DNA from: PALSA-612 sp963776735
Lineage (GTDB): Bacteria; Actinomycetota; Thermoleophilia; Gaiellales; Gaiellaceae
Assembly: GCA_963776735.1 (NCBI GenBank)
Contig: CAVZNV010000018.1
Span: 186,001-250,000 of the forward strand
Length of the DNA: 64,000 bases
Direction: 5' to 3'
This document shows positions 33,078-40,709 of the stretch, one piece after another. Positions within the stretch are counted from its first letter, which is position 1; each line of letters opens with the position of its first letter. The position numbers and the translations under genes were made by a program. Below the pieces are notes generated by a model, which was not told the DNA's origin, did not search any database, and saw only the letters and a program-made list of their open reading frames with translations.

Positions 33078-34037
33078 TTATTTGGCTCTACTGGCGGATT
33101 CCGCGATCAGGTCGCGGAACATCGAGCGGCGGTCGTCGCGGCGGTTCCAGCGCCACGCGTACTCGTTCAGGTAGCCCTGCAACCACTTGTGCGAGACGCC
33201 GTGATGCGTCGCCCGGATGCCGTTCTTCAGCAGCCCGAAGAAGCCGTCGATCGTCTGCGTGTGGCAATCGCCGTCGACGTAGACGCGGGCACGGTGCTGG
33301 ATACGACGATGCGTGTAGCCAAGTTTGCCGAGCCGCGTGTACGGCGCCCATTCATCCGTGTAGATCAGAGACTCGGGCAGCACGTACTCGCGCGTCGTCG
33401 TCAGCAGCGTGTGCGCTCGACTATCGGGAATGACCGTCGCCCGCACTTCTCCGCTCCGCTCGACAGCACCGAACACAACGGCAGTTCCCTCACGGTGCCG
33501 GTTCTTCGGATGGACGCCAGCCTTCGCACGCTTCACACGCTCCGCGTTCCGCATCCGACCTTTGATGAACGTCTCATCGACCTCGACCTCGCCCGAAAGC
33601 GGCTCGTCGTCGTCCTGCGTCATCAACTCGTTACGGATCAGCGTGAACATGCGCCATGCGGTCTTGTACGTCACGCCAAGCTCGCGTTCCAGCGTCTTGG
33701 CCGAGACCCCGCATCGAGTGCTAGTGATCATGTACGCGGCGTAGAACCACAGGTGCAGGGACGTGGACGACTTGTGGTAGATCGTCCCTGCCGTCGGGTG
33801 AATGTGATGCCCGCACGTATCGCAGTCGTAGGACGGGCGATCCTTGACGCGATGGAATCGGCGATCCTTGTCGCACTTCGGACAGTAGGTCGTGTGCCCG
33901 TCCGGCGCGTAGCGGGTGCGCCACAGGTAGTCCAGGCAAGCGGCGTCGTCCGGGAACTCCCGCATGAACTCCATCATCGAGTAGGTCGACTCGGAGCCTT
34001 TGCCGCGCTTCGGGTTGTTCCTGTCCACCGATGCCAT
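33078..34037 (-). CDS. IS1595-family ISXO2-like transposase
   Basis: 319 aa from ATG 34037. An N-terminal zinc ribbon (TTYCPKCDKDRRFHRV, YDCDTCGHHIHPTAGTIYHK) is followed by a helical DNA-binding part (GVSAKTLERELGVTYKTAWR) and the DDE-type core: VEVDETFIKGR (first Asp), LIYTDEWAPYTRLG (second Asp) and GFFGLLKNGIRATHHGVSHK with the family's third catalytic region. Full length, no frameshift. Reads from near the right inverted repeat. Confidence 0.95.
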   Translation of the reverse strand: MASVDRNNPKRGKGSESTYSMMEFMREFPDDAACLDYLWRTRYAPDGHTTYCPKCDKDRRFHRVKDRPSYDCDTCGHHIHPTAGTIYHKSSTSLHLWFYAAYMITSTRCGVSAKTLERELGVTYKTAWRMFTLIRNELMTQDDDEPLSGEVEVDETFIKGRMRNAERVKRAKAGVHPKNRHREGTAVVFGAVERSGEVRATVIPDSRAHTLLTTTREYVLPESLIYTDEWAPYTRLGKLGYTHRRIQHRARVYVDGDCHTQTIDGFFGLLKNGIRATHHGVSHKWLQGYLNEYAWRWNRRDDRRSMFRDLIAESASRAK

Positions 34038-34055
34038 GCCTGAATTCTCCCACAG

Positions 34056-34084
34056 AACCTACCCCCTGTCAAGGGATAATTCCC
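34056..34084 (-). repeat. Right terminal inverted repeat
   Basis: Ends AAGGGATAATTCCC, reverse complement of the left end (24 of 29 matching). Confidence 0.93.
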
Positions 34085-34092
34085 AGATCGCA
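34085..34092. repeat. Target site duplication, right copy
   Basis: AGATCGCA, identical to 31339-31346. Confidence 0.95.
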
Positions 34093-34247
34093 CTGCTGCT
34101 GCCGTACGTCGGCGTCGCGCGGTACGTGGGCCGCTACGGCTGGGTCACCGCCGAGGTGACCGACGAGGACTCGTGCGAGGCGGCGCTCGAGTGGCTGCGG
34201 GAGAGCTACTGGCTGAAAGCGCCGGCGCGGCTTCGCAGCGCGGTCGA

Positions 34248-34580
34248 GTGAGCCAGGCGCCGCTCGTCGCCGAGGTGCTGCCGGGGCTCGCCCGGCGGAT
34301 GGAGTCGGCGTTGCGCGCGCAGGGCGAGGTGCGGCTCGTGGAGCAGGTGCCCGGCCTCAGGATCACGGCCGTCTGCCCTTGCGAGCAGCCGTTCTGCGGC
34401 AGCTTCCACACGTCGAAGCGGCCGATGAAGCGCTGGTTCATCCGCGGCCGCCAGGTCGAGATCGCCGACGGCGAGCCGGGCGAGATCGTCCTCGACGTCG
34501 TGCGCGGCGAGATCGCGTACGTCGAGGTGCTGTACCTCGACGACGTGCGCGACCGGTTGCTCCGCCTGAAGGACGCCTAG
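34248..34580 (+). CDS. Conserved hypothetical protein
   Basis: 110 aa from GTG 34248, which overlaps the YjbR stop (GTGA), so the genes were co-translated before the IS insertion. Contains ITAVCPCEQPFCGSFHTSKR, a CxCxxxxC cluster that could bind metal, and a strand-rich C-terminus (GEIVLDVVRGEIAYVEVLYL). No membrane segments. Family not recognised. Confidence 0.6.
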   Translation: MSQAPLVAEVLPGLARRMESALRAQGEVRLVEQVPGLRITAVCPCEQPFCGSFHTSKRPMKRWFIRGRQVEIADGEPGEIVLDVVRGEIAYVEVLYLDDVRDRLLRLKDA

Positions 34581-34593
34581 AATTCAGGTCATC

Positions 34594-35790
34594 GTGACTC
34601 GCGCACCCTGCTAGACCCTCCGGCGTCCCGGCCCCGGCCGCACGATTGCACTGCTGCTCGCGATCGAGCTCCTCGACGAGCTCGTCTACGGAACGCTGGG
34701 GGCCGGCTGGCCGCTGATCCGCCACGACCTCTCGCTCGGGTATGCGCAGGTCGGCGCGCTCCTGGCCGTGCCGGCGCTGCTCGGCAGCGTGCTCGACGCG
34801 CTGATCGGCGCGGCCGGTGACACGTCCCGGCGTCGAGCCGTGCTCGTCCTCGGCGGAGTCGCCTTCGCGGTCGCGGGGTTGCTCGTCGCGGCCGCGCAGA
34901 GCTTCGGGATCCTGCTCGCCGCGCTGCTCGTCGCCAATCCGGCGAGCGGCGCCTTCGTCAGCCTCGCCCAGGCCACGCTGATGGACCTCGAGCCCGGCCG
35001 GCGCGAGCGCAACATGGCGCGGTGGGCGCTCGCCGGCTCGTTCGGCTACGTCGGCGGGCCGCTACTCCTCGCCTTGGCCCTCTGGATCGGAGTCGGCTGG
35101 CGGCCCGCAATCGCTGCCCTCGCCGCCCTGGCGCTTCCGCTCGCTGCGGCTGCGTGGCGCACGCCTCGCATCGGCACCACACCGTCACCGCCGTCGTTCT
35201 CCGAGTCGCTCCGGTCAGCCTTCGCCGCACTCCGGCGCCGTGACGTCCTCAGGTGGCTGGCGACGCTGGAGGCGGCCGACCTCATGCTCGACGTGTTCCA
35301 CGGCTTCCTGGCCCTGTACCTCGTCGACGTCGCCCGTCTCGACCCGAAGGCTGCGGCGATCGGCGTGGCGGTGTGGACGGGCGCGGGCCTCGTCGGCGAC
35401 TGGCTGCTGCTCGCCGTCCTCCGGGGGATGGACGGGCTCCGCTACCTGCGCCTGAGCGCGCTTGCCTCGCTGGCGGTCTACCCGGCCTTCCTCGTCGCGC
35501 CGTCGCCGGGAAACAAGCTCGCCCTGGCGGCCGTCCTCGGGCTGCTCAACTCTGGCTGGTACGCGATCCCCAAGGCGCGACTGTACGAGTCGCTGCCGGG
35601 GCAGAGCGGTGCAGCGGTCGCGGTCGGTGGGATCGGCGGGCTGGCCGGCGCGGCGGTGCCGCTCGCTCTCGGCGCCGCGGCGGCGTCGTTCGGTCTCGGT
35701 CCGACGATGTGGGTGCTCGTCCTCGCGCCGGTCGCGCTGCTCGTGAGCGCAAGCCGACCGCCGACGCGGAAGTATCCTGAACGACCGTGA
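34594..35790 (+). CDS. MFS transporter with an in-frame amber codon near the N-terminus
   Basis: About 398 aa with roughly twelve transmembrane helices (first IALLLAIELLDELVYGTLGA; later LAVPALLGSVLDALIGAAGD and LGGVAFAVAGLLVAAAQSFG). GTG 34594 is the natural start, but the seventh codon is TAG (34612-34614: TRAPC-stop-TLRRPGPGR). The first helix follows 15 codons later, so translation would have to reinitiate at a non-standard codon, or the TAG is a mutation or error. The first canonical in-frame start after it is GTG 34768, which would lose two helices. The stop overlaps thrS by 4 nt. Confidence 0.75.
35773..35778 (+). promoter_or_regulatory. -10 element TATCCT of thrS
   Basis: TATCCT ends 8 nt before GTG 35787, inside the end of the MFS gene; gives thrS its own leaderless transcript. 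Confidence 0.45.
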
Positions 35791-37664
35791 AGGTGATCCT
35801 CCCCGATCGTTCCGAACTCGAACTCCCGGACGGCTCGTCCGGTCTCGACGCCGCGCGCGCGATCGGGCCGAAGCTGGCCGAGCAGGCTGTCCTCGTCCGC
35901 TCGAACGGCCATGTCCGCGACCTGCGGCTGCCGCTCGAGGACGGCGAGGAGATCCAGATCCTGACCACGCGCGACTCGTCCGATCCCGACGCGCTGGCCG
36001 TGCTGCGCCACTCCTCGGCGCACCTGCTTGCCGAGGCGGTCCGACGGCTCTACCCCGGCGTCAAGGTCGCGATCGGCCCGCCGATCGAGAACGGCTTCTA
36101 CTACGACTTCGAGTTCCCGGAGCCGATCCACGAGTCCGACCTCGAGCGCATCGAGGCGGAGATCCGGAAGGAGCTCGGCGAGGGCCGGAGCTGGAGCCGC
36201 GAGGAGATCTCCCGCGATGAAGCAAAGAGGCGGTTCGCGGCCGAGCACGAGCCGTTCAAGGTCGAGCTTGTGGACACGGCAGAAGGCGACATCTCGCTGT
36301 ACACGCAGGGCGACTTCACCGACCTCTGTCGCGGTCCGCACCTGCAGAACTCGGCACCGATCAAGGCGCTGAAGCTGACCGGCCTCGCCGGCGCGTACTG
36401 GCGCGGCGACTCGACAAAGCCGCAGCTCACACGCATCTACGGCACCGCGTTCTACTCGCAGGCCGACCTGGACGCGTACCTGGAGCGCCTGGAGGACGCC
36501 AAGCGCCGCGACCACCGCCGGCTTGGTCAGCAGCTCGACCTCTTCCATTTCGACGAGCACTCTCCAGGCTCGGCGTTCTGGCATCCGAAGGGAATGGTGA
36601 TCTGGAACGAGCTCGAGGCCCTCCGCCGAAGCGAGAACGCGAAGCGCGGTTACGTCGAGGTGAAGACGCCGCTGATCTACGACAAGGCGCTCTGGGTCAC
36701 CTCGGGGCACTGGGAGAAGTTCCGGGAGAACATGTTCCAGATCCCGCTCGACGACGGCCAGATCTACGGGATGAAGCCGATGAACTGTCCGGGCCACATG
36801 CTCCTGTTCGGCAGCGAGCTCCGCTCGTACCGCGAGCTCCCGTTGCGCTACGCCGAGGCTGCGCCGCTCCATCGCAACGAGCTCGCCGGCGCGCTGCACG
36901 GGCTCACCCGCGTGCGGCACGTGACCCAGGACGACGCTCACATCTTCTGCACCGAGGAGCAGATCCCGGACGAGCTCGACGCGTGCATCGACTACCTCAA
37001 CTTCCTGTACGGGCTCGTCGGGCTCGAGGCACGCGCGGAGTTCTCTACCCGGCCTGACGACAAGCTCGGGAGCGACGAGGAGTGGGACTTCTCCGAGGGT
37101 GCCCTGGAGGCGGCGTTGAAGCGGAACGGCATCGACTACGTCGTCGGCGAAGGTGAGGGATCGTTCTACGGGCCGAAGATCGACATCCACGCGATGGACG
37201 TCCTCGGCCGCTCGTGGCAGCTGGGGACGATCCAGCTCGATCGCCAGATGCCGGCCCGGTTCGGGCTCACCTACATGGGCGCCGACAACGTCGAGCACCC
37301 GGTGTTCGTGATCCACCGGGCCTTGTTCGGGTCGTTCGAGCGGTTCATCGCGATCCTGATCGAGCACTTCGCGGGTGCGTTCCCGTTCTGGCTCGCGCCG
37401 GTACAGGTGCGCGTGATACCGGTCGGCGAGGATCACCGCGAGGCCGCGCAGGAGCTCGCCGGCCGGATTCCGTGCCGCGTCGAGGTCGACGACTCGGACG
37501 AGACCGTCGGCAAGCGGATCCGCAACGCCGAGGTCGACAAGATCCCGTACGTGGTCGTCTACGGCGACAAGGAGTCGGACGACGCGCTCGCGATCCGGGA
37601 GCGTGGGGGCGAGCAGTCCACGAAGTCGCTGGCGGACTTCCTCGAGGAATTAGGTAGGCTCTAG
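35787..37664 (+). CDS. thrS: Threonyl-tRNA synthetase
   Basis: 625 aa. TGS domain (KVILPDRSELELPDGSSGLD), the editing domain with HxxxH (LRHSSAHLLAEAVRRL), and the class II catalytic core: MKPMNCPGHMLLFGSELRSY, the DDAHIFCTEEQ motif 2 region and GSFERFIAILIEHFAGAFPF motif 3. The C-terminal anticodon-binding domain is APVQVRVIPVGEDHREAAQE. Charges tRNA-Thr in the cytoplasm. Start GTG 35787. Heads the thrS-infC-rpmI-rplT order that is common in bacteria. Confidence 0.97.
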   Translation: MKVILPDRSELELPDGSSGLDAARAIGPKLAEQAVLVRSNGHVRDLRLPLEDGEEIQILTTRDSSDPDALAVLRHSSAHLLAEAVRRLYPGVKVAIGPPIENGFYYDFEFPEPIHESDLERIEAEIRKELGEGRSWSREEISRDEAKRRFAAEHEPFKVELVDTAEGDISLYTQGDFTDLCRGPHLQNSAPIKALKLTGLAGAYWRGDSTKPQLTRIYGTAFYSQADLDAYLERLEDAKRRDHRRLGQQLDLFHFDEHSPGSAFWHPKGMVIWNELEALRRSENAKRGYVEVKTPLIYDKALWVTSGHWEKFRENMFQIPLDDGQIYGMKPMNCPGHMLLFGSELRSYRELPLRYAEAAPLHRNELAGALHGLTRVRHVTQDDAHIFCTEEQIPDELDACIDYLNFLYGLVGLEARAEFSTRPDDKLGSDEEWDFSEGALEAALKRNGIDYVVGEGEGSFYGPKIDIHAMDVLGRSWQLGTIQLDRQMPARFGLTYMGADNVEHPVFVIHRALFGSFERFIAILIEHFAGAFPFWLAPVQVRVIPVGEDHREAAQELAGRIPCRVEVDDSDETVGKRIRNAEVDKIPYVVVYGDKESDDALAIRERGGEQSTKSLADFLEELGRL

Positions 37665-37754
37665 GCCTGCAAGCAGGAGCGGCACTTGTCTCCTCACCTC
37701 CCGAGCCTGGCTCCGTGGGGGTTCAACCGAGTCGCAAGACGAGGAAGAACGAGG

Positions 37755-37779
37755 CCGCTGCGTGCATGCAGCGGTTTTT
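37755..37779 (+). terminator. Intrinsic terminator in the infC leader
   Basis: CCGCTGC (37755-37761) pairs with GCAGCGG (37768-37774), followed by TTTTT. The loop is GTGCAT. It lies 43 nt upstream of the infC start and 90 nt after thrS, so it either ends thrS or acts as an attenuator of infC-rpmI-rplT. In other bacteria L20 feedback-controls this operon through its leader; no L20-binding fold was drawn here. Confidence 0.75.
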
Positions 37780-37821
37780 GTCGTTTGATACGGGAGGAAT
37801 GCTTAGCTTGGTGACACGTCT

Positions 37822-38508
37822 TTGAGACCGCGGCGGTTCGTCGAACCCGTCCGTCCGGTACCGCAGACCCGGATCAACGAGAACATTCGCGCGCCGCGCG
37901 TCCGGTTGATCGACGAGGACGGCGCGCAGCTCGGGATCAAGCAGACCAAAGAGGCGCTCGCTCACGCCGAGTCCAAGGGGCTCGACCTGGTAGAGGTGGC
38001 CGCTCAGGCCGATCCGCCGGTCGCGAAGGTCATGGACTACGGCAAGTACCGCTACGAGCAGGAGCAGAAGGCCAAGCTCGCACGGAAGCACCAGTCGCAG
38101 ATCCACGTCAAGGAGATCAAGCTCAGGCCGAAGATTTCGATCCACGACTACGAGACGAAAAAGGGCCACGTCGTCCGGTTCTTGAACCAGCGCGCGAAGG
38201 TCAAGGTCACGATCATGTTCCGGGGGCGGGAGAACCTGCATCCGGAACGGGGCCGCGACCTGCTGATGCGGCTGTACGAGGACGTCAAGGAGATCGGCCA
38301 GATCGAATCGAACCCCGAGCTCGATGGCCGCAACATGGTCATGTTGCTCGGGCCGACGAAAAACGCGGGAGTGAAGCACGATGCCAAAACAGAAGACGCA
38401 CAGCTCGGCGAAGAAGAGGTTCAAGGTGACGGGGACGGGCAAGGTGATGCGCCGTCACGCGATGAAGAGCCACAATCTCGAGAAGAAGTCGGCCAAGCGA
38501 AAGCGTGA
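37822..38508 (+). CDS. infC: Translation initiation factor IF-3
   Basis: 228 aa from TTG 37822. N-terminal domain TRINENIRAPRVRLIDEDGA, linker KAKLARKHQSQIHVKEIKLR, and C-terminal domain KKGHVVRFLNQRAKVKVTIM and FRGRENLHPERGRDLLMRL. IF-3 normally ends just after MVMLLGPTK; here the frame runs on for about 44 residues (GVKHDAKTEDAQLGEEEVQG onward, acidic) through 128 nt of rpmI in another frame. This tail is unusual. A start codon of the AUU/UUG type is typical for infC autoregulation. Confidence 0.95.
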   Translation: MRPRRFVEPVRPVPQTRINENIRAPRVRLIDEDGAQLGIKQTKEALAHAESKGLDLVEVAAQADPPVAKVMDYGKYRYEQEQKAKLARKHQSQIHVKEIKLRPKISIHDYETKKGHVVRFLNQRAKVKVTIMFRGRENLHPERGRDLLMRLYEDVKEIGQIESNPELDGRNMVMLLGPTKNAGVKHDAKTEDAQLGEEEVQGDGDGQGDAPSRDEEPQSREEVGQAKA

Positions 38509-38581
38509 CTTCGCCCGCGACGCGGCCGTCGCGAAGGCCGATGTCCCCGAGGTCAAGAAGCTGCTAGGGATGGGGTCCTGA
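38381..38581 (+). CDS. rpmI: 50S ribosomal protein L35
   Basis: 66 aa: MPKQKTHSSAKKRFKVTGTG then KVMRRHAMKSHNLEKKSAKR and a C-terminal helix. Standard length. Its first 128 nt are also inside the infC frame. Followed by rplT 3 nt after its stop. Confidence 0.97.
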   Translation: MPKQKTHSSAKKRFKVTGTGKVMRRHAMKSHNLEKKSAKRKRDFARDAAVAKADVPEVKKLLGMGS

Positions 38582-38584
38582 GCC

Positions 38585-38947
38585 GTGCCGAGGGTCAAGC
38601 GATCCGTCCACGCCAAGAAGAAGCGGCGTAAGGTCCTCGAGCAGGCGAAGGGTTACTGGGGTCTCAAGCACTCCAGCTATCGCCGGGCCAAGGAGCAGGT
38701 CGAGCGCTCTCTCGTCTACGCTTATCGCGACCGGAAGGTCCGCAAGCGCACGATGCGCTCGCTCTGGATCGTCCGCATCAACGCGGCGGCGAGGCAGGAG
38801 GGGATCTCGTACAGCCAGTTCGTCGCCGGCTGCAAGAAGGCCGAGATCGAGCTCGACCGCAAGGTGCTCGCCGACATGGCCGTGAGCGACCCCGCGGGCT
38901 TCAAGGCCGTGGCCGAGAAGGCCAAGGCGGCGCTCGAGGCGGCCTGA
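38585..38947 (+). CDS. rplT: 50S ribosomal protein L20
   Basis: 120 aa from GTG 38585. Family pattern PRVKRSVHAKKKRRKVLEQA, KGYWGLKHSSYRRAKEQV and RINAAARQEGISYSQFVAGC. L20 is needed early in 50S assembly and often represses its own operon. The stop TGA overlaps a CTG start of the next gene (cTGA). Confidence 0.97.
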   Translation: MPRVKRSVHAKKKRRKVLEQAKGYWGLKHSSYRRAKEQVERSLVYAYRDRKVRKRTMRSLWIVRINAAARQEGISYSQFVAGCKKAEIELDRKVLADMAVSDPAGFKAVAEKAKAALEAA

Positions 38948-39864
38948 GCTTCGACGTCAGGCCGGCGCGTCGCGAGGACGCCGCGGGAATTGCGGCGGCC
39001 TCCAACGCGCTCGCCAGGTCGCTGTACGGCGAAGACGACGTCTCTGCCGGCGAGCTCGAGTCGTGGTTCGACGTCCCCGATCTCGTGATGCTGGTCGCCG
39101 TGTCCGCGGACGGCAGCGTCGCGGGCTATGCGGATCTCGCCGACAACGCGCTGGAGCACGAACGGTGCTCGGTCGATCTTCGCGTGCCGCCCGGCGAGCA
39201 GTCCGAAGCGGTCGCCGAGGCGTTGCTGGAAGCGATGGAGCGCCGCTCGGTCGAGCTCGCGACGGGCGACGCGAGCGTGCGAGTGTTCCTGCCGTCGACG
39301 TGGGAGCCAGGCCTGCGTCTCGTGGTACAGCGTGGCTACGAGCCGTTCCGGCACTCGTTCCGGATGCAGATCGCCTTCGACGGCGTCCTGCCCGGGCCGG
39401 TCTGGCCGGAAGGTCTGGCGGTGCGGACGTTCGTGCCGGGCGAGGACGACGAGGCGGTGTACGAAGTGCAGGATGCGGCGTTCGTCGACCATTTCGAGCA
39501 CACCCGTTGGCCCTACGAGAACTGGCGCGGCTGGGCGTTCGGCGAATCCTTCGATTCCTCGCTCTGGTTCCTGGCCGTGGACGGGGACGAGATCGCGGGC
39601 ATCTCTCTCTGCCGCGGCGAGGGCGGCGCGGGCGGCGAGCTCGGGTGGGTCAACTCGCTCGGCGTACGACCTGCCTGGCGACGTCGCGGTCTCGGTCGCG
39701 CGCTGCTCCTGCACAGCTTCGCCGAGTTCCGCGCTCGCGGGAAACGTGGTGCAGGTCTCGGCGTCGACGCGCTGAACCCGACGGGCGCGGTCAGTCTCTA
39801 CGAGGGCGCCGGCATGCACGTGGCCAGACGGTACGACCAGTACGCGAAGACGTTCGCCGCGTGA
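38944..39864 (+). CDS. Tandem-GNAT acetyltransferase
   Basis: About 306 aa with two GNAT domains. The first begins SFDVRPARREDAAGIAAASN, which is in frame only from CTG 38944 (overlapping the L20 stop), so the ATG/GTG starts near 39085 would remove essential strands. The second domain has AVRTFVPGEDDEAVYEVQDA and the acetyl-CoA loop LGVRPAWRRRGLGRALLLHS. Related to MshD-like tandem GNATs; substrate unknown. Lies between rplT and the TrmH-type gene, and its stop overlaps GTG 39861. Confidence 0.82.
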   Translation: MSFDVRPARREDAAGIAAASNALARSLYGEDDVSAGELESWFDVPDLVMLVAVSADGSVAGYADLADNALEHERCSVDLRVPPGEQSEAVAEALLEAMERRSVELATGDASVRVFLPSTWEPGLRLVVQRGYEPFRHSFRMQIAFDGVLPGPVWPEGLAVRTFVPGEDDEAVYEVQDAAFVDHFEHTRWPYENWRGWAFGESFDSSLWFLAVDGDEIAGISLCRGEGGAGGELGWVNSLGVRPAWRRRGLGRALLLHSFAEFRARGKRGAGLGVDALNPTGAVSLYEGAGMHVARRYDQYAKTFAA

Positions 39865-40532
39865 TCACGTCGGCGTCGAACGAGAAGCTCAAGCTTGTCC
39901 GCAAGCTCCAGTCGGAGAGCTGGCGGCGCAAGCTGGGCCTGTTCGTCGCCGAGGGGGAGGATCTCGTCGAGGCGGCCGCGGCGGCCGGCGTCGAGCCGGT
40001 CGAGCTCTTGGTGGCGGGCGAGAACGTCGCGCCGGAGCTGCTCGCCGCGGTGTCCGATCTGCCGCACCCGCCGCGGACGGTCGCGGTGTACCGGCGCGCC
40101 GACCTTCCTTGCAACACAGCGTTGCTAGGTGTCGCGCTCTGGTTCGTGTCCGATCCCGGGAATGTCGGCGCGGTCGTGCGGACGGCCGGTGCGTTCCGGG
40201 CATCGGTGGGCCTCTCGGCGGGTTGCGCTGACCCGACCTCGCCCCGGGCGCTGCGTGCGTCGGCCGGGGCGATCTTCCGCGTCCCGGTACACGGGTTCGA
40301 GACCGAAGGCCGCCGCGTCGCGCTGGTCGCGCACGGCGGGACGCCGCTCGCCGAGGTCGATCTTGCCGGCCCGCTCACCTTCGTCCTCGGCGCGGAACGG
40401 GAGGGGCTTCCGGACGAGGTTGTCGCTGCGTGCGACGAGGCCGCGACGATCCCGATCTCCGCCGGCGTCGAGTCGCTGAACGTCGCGGCGGCCGCGGCGG
40501 TCGCGCTCTACGAGTCGTCTCGCCGCGCCTAG
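39861..40532 (+). CDS. TrmH/SpoU family RNA 2'-O-methyltransferase
   Basis: 223 aa from GTG 39861. An N-terminal L30e-like substrate-binding domain (SASNEKLKLVRKLQSESWRR, KLGLFVAEGEDLVEAAAAAG) is followed by the SPOUT knot with motif 1 SDPGNVGAVVRTAGAF, motif 2 TFVLGAEREGLPDEVV and motif 3 IPISAGVESLNVAAAAAVAL. Methylates a 2'-OH in rRNA or tRNA. This gene commonly lies between rplT and pheS; here four minus-strand genes have come between. Confidence 0.93.
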   Translation: MITSASNEKLKLVRKLQSESWRRKLGLFVAEGEDLVEAAAAAGVEPVELLVAGENVAPELLAAVSDLPHPPRTVAVYRRADLPCNTALLGVALWFVSDPGNVGAVVRTAGAFRASVGLSAGCADPTSPRALRASAGAIFRVPVHGFETEGRRVALVAHGGTPLAEVDLAGPLTFVLGAEREGLPDEVVAACDEAATIPISAGVESLNVAAAAAVALYESSRRA

Positions 40533-40583
40533 CTGCTCGTTGCGGTCGGCACGAGTTGGTTGTAAGGTCGCCGTCCAGCGCCG

Positions 40584-40709
40584 GTGTGTCGCCCGAAAAC
40601 GGGCCTCTACCGATGGAAGGTTTCGGGCGACAAGCTCACCCTCACGAAGGTGAAGCACGGTTGCGCCGGGGAAGTGGGCCTCTTCGCGGGCGTCTGGGAA
40701 CACGTGTAG
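40584..40709 (+). pseudogene. C-terminal remnant of a calycin-like conserved protein
   Basis: 41 codons, GTG 40584 to TAG 40709: PKTGLYRWKVSGDKLTLTKV then KHGCAGEVGLFAGVWEHV. The WKVSGDKLTLTKV..C..R..LF.G.W pattern is the end of a secreted beta-barrel-type actinobacterial protein, so only its last 40 residues survive. It overlaps the 3' extension of glcD (minus strand). Confidence 0.5.

Larger units (their letters stand above)
31347..34084. mobile_element. IS1595-family (ISXO2-like) insertion sequence with passenger genes
   Basis: 2738-bp element with terminal inverted repeats and an 8-bp target duplication. It holds a transposase gene (33078-34037, minus), an NYN-domain gene (32316-32942, minus), an HNH-like gene (31398-32165, minus) and a 45-codon basic ORF (32182-32319, plus). 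A simple IS1595 member is about 1 kb, so two thirds of this element is passenger DNA. Its base composition is visibly lower in G+C than the flanks, which points to recent arrival. The ends, duplications and intact transposase suggest it could still be active. Confidence 0.93.
31167..34251 (+). pseudogene. MmcQ/YjbR family gene interrupted by an IS1595-type element
   Basis: The 5' part (31167-31346) encodes LTDYSDRIRALALSFPETYE and EPWGHPVFKVADNRMFA, the mark of the MmcQ/YjbR (CyaY-like fold) DNA-binding-type family. The 3' part (34093-34251) encodes LLLPYVGVARYVGRYGWVTA and the C-terminus. Removing the element and one 8-bp repeat copy joins them exactly in frame (EEREIA-LLLPYVG), giving about 112 aa, so the disruption is recent. 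The start is apparently CTG 31167 inside the tatC stop (cTGA); no ATG/GTG precedes the conserved region. Confidence 0.88.

Noticed and set aside
34612..34614. TAG as pyrrolysine
   Set aside because: No pyl genes are visible, and the position is a disordered N-terminus with no reason for a special residue.
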